Assembly (NCBI GenBank): GCA_013349295.1
Contig: DUZW01000014.1
Span: 1-64,000, forward strand
Reading direction: 5' to 3'
Length of the DNA stretch: 64,000 nucleotides
DNA from: Deltaproteobacteria bacterium
GTDB taxonomy: Bacteria > Desulfobacterota > Desulfobulbia > Desulfobulbales > Desulfurivibrionaceae
The notes below the pieces were generated by a model, which did no database searches, had not been told where the DNA came from, and was given only the letters and a program-made list of their open reading frames with translations. Each line of letters starts with the position of its first letter. Position 1 is the stretch's first letter. The translations under genes and the position numbers were made by a program. This document shows, in pieces, positions 19,351-29,242 of this stretch.

Positions 19351-20055
19351 ATGGTAATTGAAAATCCTGCAATCCTACTGGACAAGGTTAAGGAAGTAAT
19401 GTGCCAGGTACAGGCCAAGGTCCGGGAGAAGGAACGTTCGATAGAGAGTTTGATTAACTCCGTAGGATCAACCCATAGCAAGGTATTGCTGATGCTCAAT
19501 GATCAAATTGATCATCTTGAGCTGGAGAAAATCAGACTACAGGACGAACTCAACATTCAGCTTGTCGCAAATGATGATTGTGTTGAAAGGTTGGGGATAG
19601 CGGAAGAAAAGAGTCAGGCAAGCAGTTCAAAAGTAGAGCATCTCGAGAGAGAAAAAGAAGGGCTTTTGGGGCAGATCGAAAACAATAGAGTCGAGAATAA
19701 AGAGCTTCATAAACAAAATAGTGAAATTGAAATCAAGCTCGATGATCAACAGAAGACCATCACGAAGCTTGAGCATGAGAAATCCGCACTGGCCGAGGAA
19801 AATGACCGCCAGAAAAAGAAGCTGCAAGGGGAGCTGCACCAGGCAAGCACGGAGATTAGCCAGCTCAATACCCGGGTAGCTGATTTGCAAGCCGAGCTTC
19901 AAAGGGTCAAATCTGAGGCGAGCGATCAGATACGCCAGCTTGCCGCAGAAAACAAGGAGCTATCCTCCGGCCTCGAGAAGGCGCTCCGCGATAAACGAAT
20001 TGCTGAGGCCCGAGCCCAGAAGATTCAGGAATCATGGGATCAGTTGGAAAGCTGA
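19351..20055 (+). CDS. coiled-coil protein
   Basis: Heptad-rich E/K/L/Q composition. Confidence 0.6.
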   Translation: MVIENPAILLDKVKEVMCQVQAKVREKERSIESLINSVGSTHSKVLLMLNDQIDHLELEKIRLQDELNIQLVANDDCVERLGIAEEKSQASSSKVEHLEREKEGLLGQIENNRVENKELHKQNSEIEIKLDDQQKTITKLEHEKSALAEENDRQKKKLQGELHQASTEISQLNTRVADLQAELQRVKSEASDQIRQLAAENKELSSGLEKALRDKRIAEARAQKIQESWDQLES

Positions 20056-20125
20056 ACACGGACTATTCTTGGGGGCTCCCCCTTGGCAAACGGTTCTAGA
20101 TAAACCGGGATAAAAAATAAACGGC

Positions 20126-21145
20126 ATGAACCAACCCAAAAAAGACATAATGGACTGCATCCTGTCATCCGGAAAGGATGTTAGCCATGATGGTGGCCAG
20201 ACGCTAGCCGAGCGGGAAGAGACCTTGCAGGATCTGCTCCAGACCCAGCAGGCTCTTGAGGCCAAGCTTCTCAACCTCAGGAATGAACTGGGTTCACGGG
20301 ACTCCTATCTAAAGGAACTGAACGTCAATTATGCCGCGTCTAAACGGGATGTCCCCCGATTGCGAGCGGACCTCTTCGCTTTAAAAGCAAAAATTGATAA
20401 TCTGACCTTTGCGACGGAACGCTGGAACACGTTGCTTGGTAAACAGGAGCGACAGATTGACCTGCTTGAGGCGGATGCGCGACGATTGACCGCGGCAACC
20501 ACCCAAGAGCAAGAAGATTTTGCCTCCCTGGAAAAAGAGATTTCCGAGGCTGAACGAGATTTTCAATCTTTTACCGAAGTTCGGGACAAATATACTGTTA
20601 TCCTGCGGGAACATGGGATCGACCACTTGGATCCCACGGTCTGCAAGACCTTACCCGAAGAATTTTCCGACCAGGAAATCCCCGACATTTCCTCTGCCAT
20701 TGAAATGTCGCTTACCACCATTAAGGATGAGCATTGCCAGATAGATGCCGCAAAGGCAAGGCAAGACAATCTGGCCTTGGCCCTGACGCAACTTGCCGCA
20801 AAAATCAGCGATACTCGCGAACAACGGGACAGTCGGCAGCAGGAATTAGACACCTTGCAGGCAGAAGTGGCTGAATGTGTCAAAGAAAACGACCTGAGAT
20901 TAGAAAAAATACGTACCCTGAAGGAACAATACCGGGCATATGAGAAAATTTTCCTGGAGAGTTTCGAAACCAGAGAGGAGTATGAGTCTTTGGCAAATCA
21001 GGTCAATGCGGCCTGTAACGAGCTCAAGGATTCTCTGGTCGCCAACAGCAGGCTGGAACTTTCCTTGCGGCTGGAGGATTTGAAGGCAAAACTCCAGATA
21101 AGTGAATTTACCAAAATTGGTTTTGTGATTCCTGCTTGCACATAA
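20126..21145 (+). CDS. coiled-coil protein
   Basis: Long heptad-rich ORF in the cluster. Confidence 0.65.
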   Translation: MNQPKKDIMDCILSSGKDVSHDGGQTLAEREETLQDLLQTQQALEAKLLNLRNELGSRDSYLKELNVNYAASKRDVPRLRADLFALKAKIDNLTFATERWNTLLGKQERQIDLLEADARRLTAATTQEQEDFASLEKEISEAERDFQSFTEVRDKYTVILREHGIDHLDPTVCKTLPEEFSDQEIPDISSAIEMSLTTIKDEHCQIDAAKARQDNLALALTQLAAKISDTREQRDSRQQELDTLQAEVAECVKENDLRLEKIRTLKEQYRAYEKIFLESFETREEYESLANQVNAACNELKDSLVANSRLELSLRLEDLKAKLQISEFTKIGFVIPACT

Positions 21146-21234
21146 AAAGCAGAAACTCTACAGAAGATACAGTCCGTTATCGGAACTATCCAGCTTGATG
21201 CCTGAGCCGTCGTAAAAAACAACATGGCCGAGTT

Positions 21235-22260
21235 GTGCAAAGAGAACAGATGCTGATGAGCAATTTAGAAACCACATTGTTAAATAGCCGACCAAAAGAG
21301 GAACTCCTTGGTATTATTAAGGATGTTACCGCCTTGATGGTGGATCGGCGAAAAAAAATATCTGTTTTGGTGGAGATCGATCGTTGCCGCCTGGAACTCT
21401 CTTTTCTTGAACAACAGGTAGTCAGGGCAGAGGCAGAACTCGCTGAGTTGAATGACAATATTCGCCAGAGAGAGGCCGTGGCTAAGGAGCCTGCGGATGT
21501 ATTGCTCAATCTCAAGGCTGCCAAGAAGACCTTTGAGCATGAATATGATAGATTTATGGCGATAGAGCAAAAAAGTCGCGTGCTCGTACAGGGGCGCAAC
21601 CTGGAGCTGATTGACCAGCTTACAGAAAAGAACACTTTTCTCGAACAGCGCCGGGCGATGATTCGTAATGGCAAGCAGGCTGCCGAAGCTCGACAAGATA
21701 ATCTGGCAATTCGTCAACAACAGCTTCGCGCAGAGTATAAAACCTTGGCGTATTACTTTGCCAATATTGCGGCCCAGGTAAAAGAGGAACTTGTAGCTCA
21801 GGAGAATGCGGCCAACGCCCTTGAAAATGAGCAGTCCGAAATGAACTCCCAGGTGCAAGGTTTGATGACGCAGGAGCAAGAAATTGTTGCCGGCCTGGAA
21901 AAACTTACGGAAGATCTTGCTGGCCAGAAAGACCTTGCCGGAGAATATCAGCGAACCATAGCTCATCTTGAAAAAGTCAAAGTCCGCCTGGACAAACTTG
22001 AAGATCCCAGCGAATATATCGATCAACTTATTGTCCGGCTGGAAAAAGAACGTTTGGGGACAAGAGCGAAAAAGGATGTTTTGGTAACCTTCGCCAATGT
22101 TATTAACGAAGTTAAGGAAATTAACCGCTCTCTGCAAAAAGAGATTCGTGATTACAGCATGGTTACCACCAAAATAGAGACGTTGCTCGGTACTCCTAAT
22201 CAGGATTTAGAAGCATGCGAGCCGGAATTGAACCAAAACTCCGGGAATGTAACTTCTTAG
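21235..22260 (+). CDS. coiled-coil protein
   Basis: Long heptad-rich ORF in the cluster. Confidence 0.65.
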   Translation: MQREQMLMSNLETTLLNSRPKEELLGIIKDVTALMVDRRKKISVLVEIDRCRLELSFLEQQVVRAEAELAELNDNIRQREAVAKEPADVLLNLKAAKKTFEHEYDRFMAIEQKSRVLVQGRNLELIDQLTEKNTFLEQRRAMIRNGKQAAEARQDNLAIRQQQLRAEYKTLAYYFANIAAQVKEELVAQENAANALENEQSEMNSQVQGLMTQEQEIVAGLEKLTEDLAGQKDLAGEYQRTIAHLEKVKVRLDKLEDPSEYIDQLIVRLEKERLGTRAKKDVLVTFANVINEVKEINRSLQKEIRDYSMVTTKIETLLGTPNQDLEACEPELNQNSGNVTS

Positions 22261-22295
22261 CAGTTTACCGGTTAAGATCAGGGAGAATTAAATTT

Positions 22296-23948
22296 ATGAA
22301 CGCCAATAACGACAATCAAATAAGGCGGTCTTCTGTTTTGTGGGGTATTGCCGCCGCTTTGAACGGCTGTGGCACGGCAGTAGTCGTATCCTTTGACACC
22401 GGGGCCAAGATGGTAGATAAGGTGATTGGTTCAGCTAAACATATTCCTGATCTGACCGGCAAGGCCAAGGGGCTTGTTACCGGAGGACTCGGAATCATCA
22501 GGCCGGCCGGAACCGCCAGGTTGTACGATAATATTCAAGAATATGAAGAGAAGGTCGGTAAACTCTATTATGAAATTGGCAGGGCAAGCGCCAACTTGAC
22601 TGCAAATGGCGAGGAAAACGAGGATACTGTCAAGAATTCTCAAGCGGTGAAAGAACTTTTCAACCAGGTTCAAGAGTATGAACGCCATATCAATGAGCTG
22701 AAAGTAAAGATTGTCGAGCTTGAGGCTGAAAAGAAATTAGAAGCAGAGAAGAAGCTTGCCGCAGAAGAAAAGATGAAAGCAGAAAAGAAAATGGTTGCGG
22801 AAAAGAAGGCGGCTGCTGAAAACCGTGAGCAGCAGGAAAAGTATCGTCGGGCAACATTGATAGTCAATCGCAACATTAAAGAAAAATCGCCTGAAGATCC
22901 TCGTAATGCGGTTATCGAGGTAAATGCTGCGATCAAAGAGGCGCTGGCTCATGGAAAATTTGAGTCAGCTTCTGATCGGGCTATCTTTGATAAAGTTGCC
23001 AAGGATTTACTGGATAAAGAAACCGAGATCAAAATGCTGGCTGCGGCAGAATTAGGCAAGATGGGAAGCACTTCGGTGGTTCCGGTGCTGCATGCCGCCA
23101 TTGGCCTTGGAGACCCGCATCTCACCAACGAAATAATCAATTCATTGGTAAACCTGGGAGATCAGCGGAGCAAAGCTGTTTTTTTACATTGTGCCAGTGA
23201 TCGCCATGAACGTGTCAGAGTAAGCGTTTTGCGAGGTCTTTACAAATTGGCCCCGGAAGATACTGCGGTGCGGTCGGTTTTTTATAACGCCCTGAGCGAT
23301 ACCAATCATGAAGTGAGAAAAACCGCAGCCACCCTGCTTGGTTGGCTGGATGATAAAGACGCAGTTCCCGCCTTGGTTCAGTGTCTCGGCGATGAGGATG
23401 CCCGCGTTCGGAAAGCGGTGGTTTCGGCACTGGCCAATATTAGAGATAATTCCAGTATGTTGCCACTCATCAGGCAGTTGCGTGATGATGACCTTGAAGT
23501 TCGAGAAAAGGTCTTGGGGGCTATCCGGGTACTGGCGGGTGAAGAGGTTGTCTTTGATAAGAGTGCCAGTGGCGATGTTCTGACTGCTGAACTGGATCGC
23601 TTGAAAAAATGGTGGCAAACGGAACGAATCGAGTGTGAAGGTGGCGGCAAAGCCAGAGCTGCCGCAAATAAGGCGGAAATTGACGATGAGCCGATGGGAA
23701 GAATCCCCGTGCAATCGGCGGAATTATTAAACGAGGCCTCGGCAGTTGTTTTAAGCGAAGCGCCAACCGTGGTGTGCAATTCTTCAGTTAAGGAGATTGA
23801 GATAACGGAAGATGCTGCTCAGGCAGAAGAAAATGTGAGCGTGCAGACGGAACCAGAAGCTGAGATAGTCAAGGAAGAAGCCAGCCAAAGTCAAGGCGAC
23901 TCCTCCTCAAACATAACCGACGCTGGAGAAGATCACAGTGCCGAATGA
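22296..23948 (+). CDS. magnetosome-cluster HEAT-repeat protein with N-terminal LYxEIGR coiled-coil domain and acidic tail
   Basis: ATG at 22296 preceded by gggag; HEAT repeats (DTNHEVRKTAATLLGWLDDKDAVPALVQCLGDEDARVRKAVVSALANI); N-terminus aligns to ORF 11650..12744. Confidence 0.7.
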   Translation: MNANNDNQIRRSSVLWGIAAALNGCGTAVVVSFDTGAKMVDKVIGSAKHIPDLTGKAKGLVTGGLGIIRPAGTARLYDNIQEYEEKVGKLYYEIGRASANLTANGEENEDTVKNSQAVKELFNQVQEYERHINELKVKIVELEAEKKLEAEKKLAAEEKMKAEKKMVAEKKAAAENREQQEKYRRATLIVNRNIKEKSPEDPRNAVIEVNAAIKEALAHGKFESASDRAIFDKVAKDLLDKETEIKMLAAAELGKMGSTSVVPVLHAAIGLGDPHLTNEIINSLVNLGDQRSKAVFLHCASDRHERVRVSVLRGLYKLAPEDTAVRSVFYNALSDTNHEVRKTAATLLGWLDDKDAVPALVQCLGDEDARVRKAVVSALANIRDNSSMLPLIRQLRDDDLEVREKVLGAIRVLAGEEVVFDKSASGDVLTAELDRLKKWWQTERIECEGGGKARAAANKAEIDDEPMGRIPVQSAELLNEASAVVLSEAPTVVCNSSVKEIEITEDAAQAEENVSVQTEPEAEIVKEEASQSQGDSSSNITDAGEDHSAE

Positions 23949-24627
23949 TGCAATAGTTATGACGGAAAGCACTTGGCTGGAAAAGAAAACCGAGCTTCTG
24001 CAGCGCAATTTGCCGCGAAAAATCCAGGAACGGATGATGAGCTGGATTGACAAAAAAGATGAGCTGCTCACCCGGCTGGTAGAATACAAGGGCTTTAAGA
24101 AGGATGGCGAGGATAGCGTTCTGCTTGAAAAGCAGGCGTTGATTGATGAATTGGACCATCTGGAAGAAGAGAACAGCCTTCTGTTGACACGGCTCCATGA
24201 TTTACAAAGGGATCTGGTACAGCGACGCAATAAGGCCAGACAGTTGTTTGACCAGCTTGCCGAAGCCAAGGACGACTATTTGCAAAGTTTGGCAAACGAG
24301 AGTTCTCTTAACTCGGAGATCAATTTTCAGGTAGCCGAACAGCAACAGGTTGAAAAGACTTTACAGGAAAAGCGCCAGCGCTTTGATAATAATATGGCCA
24401 CCCTTAGTCAATTGGTGGAAGAGATCAGATTTGTCAGCGGTGAGATCGAGATCTGGGCCGAAAAAATGATTTCTGTGGAAGCTGAAGTACCTGAACAGTA
24501 TCGGGAGGTGGAATTCCTCAATCATCAGATCGGTCATGCGCAAAAATCCATCATCGGTTTGAGTGACAAGCTGAAGCAAATGGAGCATAATGTCAAAATC
24601 AGCTATTACAGGTACAGGGACAAATAG
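23938..24627 (+). CDS. coiled-coil protein
   Basis: Heptad-rich ORF overlapping the previous gene. Confidence 0.6.
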   Translation: MPNDAIVMTESTWLEKKTELLQRNLPRKIQERMMSWIDKKDELLTRLVEYKGFKKDGEDSVLLEKQALIDELDHLEEENSLLLTRLHDLQRDLVQRRNKARQLFDQLAEAKDDYLQSLANESSLNSEINFQVAEQQQVEKTLQEKRQRFDNNMATLSQLVEEIRFVSGEIEIWAEKMISVEAEVPEQYREVEFLNHQIGHAQKSIIGLSDKLKQMEHNVKISYYRYRDK

Positions 24628-24711
24628 AGGCATTACGGATGTTTTTTTGCTTATAAAAAGCGATCACACCCGGACTGGCTTGATGTTTTACGGACACAAG
24701 GAGAAGGTGCT

Positions 24712-25488
24712 ATGAGTCCAGCAGCGACCACGGATTGGAAAAAAAGTGCGAAATTTACAGAGCAGTCTGTTGAGCAAGGATCGTCCAGAGTCTCTGTTTT
24801 GCCAGAGATAAAGGGCGTTGATTCCTTAAGGGATGTCTCCTACAATGTTGATCTGGAAAGATCCGTTGAGGAAATGGCCCATATTATCAGTAATATGGAG
24901 ACTCAGCTTGAACGTGTCCTGTTATTGAACTCTGTATTGGAAACGGACCTGAATGCCTCCAAGGAGATTATCGCTAATATCCTGTCTGAAAAGGAACAGC
25001 TGGCAAAAAAGATTGTCAGGATGGAAGCGGAAATGCCATCCAAGCGTGAATTTCAGATGGAGATCGACCAGCTGATTGACGAGCGGACAGCGGTGCAGAA
25101 TAAGGTTCATGAATTAAACGCCCGCTATGCCAAGCTTCAGGAAAGCTTGGATGAGTCACGCAGTAAGATCGCCCGCTTGGAGACAGAGAAAGAAGACGCG
25201 GTTTCTGAAATAAACTTTCTCGAAGCGCGTCAAAATGCGACCAGGCAACAGCACAATAACCTGCAGGAGAGGATTGACCAGCTAAAGGAAGAGAAGGTCG
25301 GTTATCAAAGAAAGATTATTGTCCTGCAGGAGGAGTGCCAAAAGGTGATGGAGGACAAATACTCCCTCATTAAAGAGTTACAGGAAGCAAGAGAAGAAAT
25401 TGCAGACCTGCGGGCAGCGTTTACTGATAACAAGGTAAGGGTACGGAAGGATTATTATGCTTCTGCTGACCTGCTTCGCAAGAGGTAA
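24712..25488 (+). CDS. coiled-coil protein
   Basis: Heptad-rich ORF; RBS aaggagaagg. Confidence 0.65.
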   Translation: MSPAATTDWKKSAKFTEQSVEQGSSRVSVLPEIKGVDSLRDVSYNVDLERSVEEMAHIISNMETQLERVLLLNSVLETDLNASKEIIANILSEKEQLAKKIVRMEAEMPSKREFQMEIDQLIDERTAVQNKVHELNARYAKLQESLDESRSKIARLETEKEDAVSEINFLEARQNATRQQHNNLQERIDQLKEEKVGYQRKIIVLQEECQKVMEDKYSLIKELQEAREEIADLRAAFTDNKVRVRKDYYASADLLRKR

Positions 25489-25491
25489 CCG

Positions 25492-26079
25492 ATGAGTCGT
25501 GGGGAGATGAAATCCGTGCCTGCCGAAGAGAAGGAACTCGAGTCTTCTATCGATGTGATCCGCGCCCTGTATGAGATCAAAAACATGCGCGATCTCTTGC
25601 GGAAGGAAAACGCCAAATATCGGCGGGAGATTGAAGCGGTAACCGCTGAGCTTGATGGCTTGGCGGTAATTGCTTCCGAGACCGATGAATATATTGCTGG
25701 ATATGCAGCCAAGCGTGAAACAGTCTTGGCTCGGATAGAAAAGATGCCGGTGCGGCAGACCCCGTTGGCGGAAAATCTCAATTTCCAGCGAATGCAATTG
25801 AAGGCGGTTAATGATGATCTTGAAAATAGTTCATCCATGCTGGAAACAATGGCCGGGGAACTGGAAAACATCAAAAATGAAAAAGAGATCATGATCAGCC
25901 GGTTGAAAGCGATCGATACCGGTATTCAAGGGATCTGTAAGGAAAAAGAAAGTAAGCTGCCAACCATTATGGGGCACGACAAAGTTCTGAAAAAGGCTTA
26001 CCGGGTATTTAAGGATGCTGAGAACAGGATGGAAGTCGCCATTCAGTTTCGTTCCTCTCCCAAACGGGGGGGAAATTGA
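25492..26079 (+). CDS. coiled-coil protein
   Basis: Heptad-rich ORF immediately after the previous stop. Confidence 0.6.
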   Translation: MSRGEMKSVPAEEKELESSIDVIRALYEIKNMRDLLRKENAKYRREIEAVTAELDGLAVIASETDEYIAGYAAKRETVLARIEKMPVRQTPLAENLNFQRMQLKAVNDDLENSSSMLETMAGELENIKNEKEIMISRLKAIDTGIQGICKEKESKLPTIMGHDKVLKKAYRVFKDAENRMEVAIQFRSSPKRGGN

Positions 26080-26100
26080 TCAGATGCAAAAAATAACCAG

Positions 26101-26490
26101 ATGACAACTGATGTTCTTGGAAATACTCTCTCTCAGATTGAGGAGAGTCTCGATTTAATTACTGCCACCGGGCTGTTGACCCGAGAGCAAAAGCCTGTCC
26201 TCTTAAAAGATATAAAGTATTTGCTCCTTGATAATATTGCCAAGGAGATCAAGTTGATTTTTTATAATCCTGATCGGCCGGATCAGGTTTTTTTAGAGTA
26301 TGTTTATACGTCATCTATGATAAGTGAGCCTCGTAATATGTTGGATGACATCTTGTCTTCCGACCCTTCTGCGGTCGCTTTTGATGTGTATATCGAGTTT
26401 ACCCGTGCCTTTCACGGCTTGGACAGGAACTTGCGGGATTTGTTGCAGAAGAATACGGAGTTTGAGTGGTATCCAGTTGAGGGTAGTTAA
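26101..26490 (+). CDS. small protein of unknown function
   Basis: Plus-strand ORF in operon context. Confidence 0.5.
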   Translation: MTTDVLGNTLSQIEESLDLITATGLLTREQKPVLLKDIKYLLLDNIAKEIKLIFYNPDRPDQVFLEYVYTSSMISEPRNMLDDILSSDPSAVAFDVYIEFTRAFHGLDRNLRDLLQKNTEFEWYPVEGS

Positions 26491-26544
26491 GAACTCATCT
26501 CCCCAGAGTGAGACTTCAGCATCGAATCAAGCGGCTAAGGTGAG

Positions 26545-27036
26545 ATGAAAATGGAAAATAACAAAATTTTAATTATCGATGATGAAGAGATTGTACATGA
26601 AAGTATCAACGATGCCTTGGAGGATGAAGGATACGAGGTGATCAGCGCCTATAATGGCGAAGAGGGCCTTAAGGCTTATGAGGTGCATAAGCCTATTTTG
26701 CTTATTCTCGATTTGAGAATGCCGGTCATGAATGGTAATGAGTTCTTGGTTAAGCTTCAGGTTAAGCCGGATGCTCCCTATTCGGTTATAGTGCTTACCG
26801 GTCATGGCTGTTCTGAGGATATGGAAACTTGTTACGACTTGGGGATAAGGTCTTTTTTGCAAAAGCCTTTTAATATTTATGAATTAAGATCCCTGGTACA
26901 GTCGTGCATCAATTTGAAACGAACAGAACTTAAACTTACCTCGGATGTTGCCAGACGTGAAGATGCGGAAACGCAGCTTGGCGAGTATCGGAAGCATCTG
27001 AACAAGATGTTTGATTCTCTTAAGATAGATATCTAA
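26545..27036 (+). CDS. response-regulator receiver protein
   Basis: KILIIDDEE...LLILDLRMPVMNG...LTGHG...FLQKPF. Confidence 0.85.
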   Translation: MKMENNKILIIDDEEIVHESINDALEDEGYEVISAYNGEEGLKAYEVHKPILLILDLRMPVMNGNEFLVKLQVKPDAPYSVIVLTGHGCSEDMETCYDLGIRSFLQKPFNIYELRSLVQSCINLKRTELKLTSDVARREDAETQLGEYRKHLNKMFDSLKIDI

Positions 27037-27079
27037 TACAGAAAAACAGACACTGTTAAGACGGAAGGAGGCGAGCTGT

Positions 27080-28276
27080 ATGGCGGATGAAATGGAAGAT
27101 CGAGTCGGCGGAGCAGAAGGTTCATATGGACTCAATGGGGAAAATGAGGCGCCTAAACTATTGGGTGCATTTGAAAGTGGCGGCCAGAGAAATGCCGAGC
27201 CTGATAGTACGATGGTCAAGGTTGCCGCATCTGCGGTAGAAGGTGCGGCCGGGCTAAAGCGTGATACAGCGGTGAAGAAAGAAGTTATCCGGCCGCAAAG
27301 TCCCTTGGGCGTAGATATTGGCACTGGCGGCATCGTAATTGCGGAAAGTCGCAAAGGTGAAGCACCGGTAGTTGAAATTATCAACTTCTTCAACTCTGTA
27401 TCTTTTGCCACGTTGACCAAAAACACTCCTATTCAAAATGAAATTCCCTATTTTGAGATGACGAACCTTAAGTATCTGATTGGCTACGGCACTGATCAGC
27501 TCACCGAAAAATTTCATACCCATCAATGGCGTCCGGTACCCTCCGAGTATTCTCAAGGGAATGAAGGGATTCCCCTGGTCGAGGCCATAATGCAGAACCT
27601 GATTGGCAGACCGCGTACTCCGGCGACCCCCTTATGTTTTACCGTCCCGGGCCGGCCGCTGGATGGATTAAATACTCTGGTCTATCATACCGAAGTAATC
27701 AGGCGTTTCTTTAATCATCTTGGTTATACGACCATGTCGATTAACGAGGGCCTGGCAGTGATCATGTCAGAACTCGCTGAAAATAATTTCACCGGGATTG
27801 GCGTTAGTATCGGTGCCAGCATGTGTAATGTTTGCGCCGCTTATCTTGCTGTCCCGCTGACTTCTTTTAGTGTTCAGACCGGTGGCGATTACATTGACAG
27901 CATGGTAAGCGCAGTAACCGGAGAGCAGGCTTCCGCTGTCAAGGAAACAAAGGAGAAAATCTTTACTCTGGCCCGTATGCCCAGCAACCGGTTGGAAGTG
28001 GCGCTTCACATTTATTACGAGGACCTGATCAGCAATGTTGTTAATCTTCTTATGGAAGAGTTGGGCAAGGGCTTGCTGTATAAAATTGGTCGGCCAGTGC
28101 CGGTTATTTTGAGCGGCGGAGTTGTGCTTCCTGAAGGTTTCAAGGAGATGTTTGAAAAGAGGCTGGCTAAAGAAACGCGGCTGGCGGCACAGATTTCTTC
28201 GGTGCGGCTGGCTGATAATCCCCTTACCGCAGTGGCAAAAGGCGCCATGTATATGGCTCAGGCTGAAGAGCTTTGA
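27080..28276 (+). CDS. mad28: second actin-like magnetosome protein, Mad28-like
   Basis: LGVDIGTGGIVIAES, VSIGASMCNVCAAYL, VILSGGVVLPEGF; actin/Hsp70 fold signatures distinct from MamK. Confidence 0.6.
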   Translation: MADEMEDRVGGAEGSYGLNGENEAPKLLGAFESGGQRNAEPDSTMVKVAASAVEGAAGLKRDTAVKKEVIRPQSPLGVDIGTGGIVIAESRKGEAPVVEIINFFNSVSFATLTKNTPIQNEIPYFEMTNLKYLIGYGTDQLTEKFHTHQWRPVPSEYSQGNEGIPLVEAIMQNLIGRPRTPATPLCFTVPGRPLDGLNTLVYHTEVIRRFFNHLGYTTMSINEGLAVIMSELAENNFTGIGVSIGASMCNVCAAYLAVPLTSFSVQTGGDYIDSMVSAVTGEQASAVKETKEKIFTLARMPSNRLEVALHIYYEDLISNVVNLLMEELGKGLLYKIGRPVPVILSGGVVLPEGFKEMFEKRLAKETRLAAQISSVRLADNPLTAVAKGAMYMAQAEEL

Positions 28277-28298
28277 CATCCACCGACTAACTCATAAA

Positions 28299-28396
28299 CG
28301 AGAAACAAATAATTTTAGCTGTCGATGATGATTCCACCAACCGCATTCTTCTTCAAGGTATTTTAGGAAAAGATTACGTGGTGTTAACTGGGCGCG
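28299..28396 (+). pseudogene. 5' remnant of a response-regulator receiver gene interrupted by an IS30-type element
   Basis: Frame reads EKQIILAVDDDSTNRILLQGILGKDYVVLTG then ends at the element; no in-frame ATG. Confidence 0.6.
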
Positions 28397-29050
28397 CTCA
28401 AATACCAAGTGCAACATTTTTAGGAGATAATGTTGCATGGGAAAAATCTACGAGCAGTTGAGTATTGAAGAGCGAACGATGATTCAAACACAACTGGAGA
28501 TGGGGATCAAGCCAGCGGCAATTGCCTTGGGATTGAGTCGTTCGGCATCGACGATTTCTCGTGAACTTCATCGAAACAGTTGGGTGCGCCTGAGGACGCG
28601 TCGCAGTCCCGGGCGTCCACCGATGGCGGGTGGCTAACGTTCCGAAGTCGCCCATAAGCGGGCCCGTGTCTGCACGGTCATGCCGCGCGTTGAACGTCGG
28701 TTGGAGCCAGGAACTGCGTTGTGGGAGCGTGTTATGGGGTGTCTGAGAAAAGGCTATTCGCCCGAGCAGATTTCTGGCACACTGTCCATCGTGCATCCAG
28801 ATATGCCCACATTGCAGGTGTCTCATGAAACCATCTATACCGCGATCTACGCCATGCCGCGAGGTGAGCTGCGCAAGGAAGTCATCGGTTGGTTGCGATT
28901 CGGACACGCCAAGCGACGTCCCAGGGCGCGGGGAGAGGACCGACGAGGGCGCATTCCCGGATATGGTTAGCATCCATGATCGTCCACCTGAAATCGAAGA
29001 GCGGCTGGTTCCTGGGCACGGCATGCGGGCGCAACGTTTTCTGCAAGTTC
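28397..29050 (+). mobile_element. degenerate IS30-family element, transposase split over several frames and 3'-truncated
   Basis: YEQLSIEERTMIQTQLEMGIKPAAIALGLSRSASTISRELHRN, then GYSPEQISGTLSIVHPD...VSHETIYTAIYAMPRGELRKE in a separate ORF. Confidence 0.75.
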
Positions 29051-29242
29051 ACTTGCTGTCGACTACAATAAGGGACAAATACTCCAGGCAGTAGCCTCCA
29101 AGCTATCGAAAGAAATTCTCAGTTTAAAGAAAAATCTGAACGATTCTGGCAACGGACCACAGAGCCATACCGCTATACTGAAGAAACTTGCCGCCAAAGA
29201 GGCGCAGTTACAAAGGATCGGGCAGGCACTGAAGGCATGATT

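Noticed and set aside
22215-22295. Upstream start for the HEAT-repeat ORF (MRAGIEPKLREC...)
   Set aside because: Overlaps the previous gene; ATG at 22296 has a ribosome-binding-like gggag and a start aligning with ORF 11650
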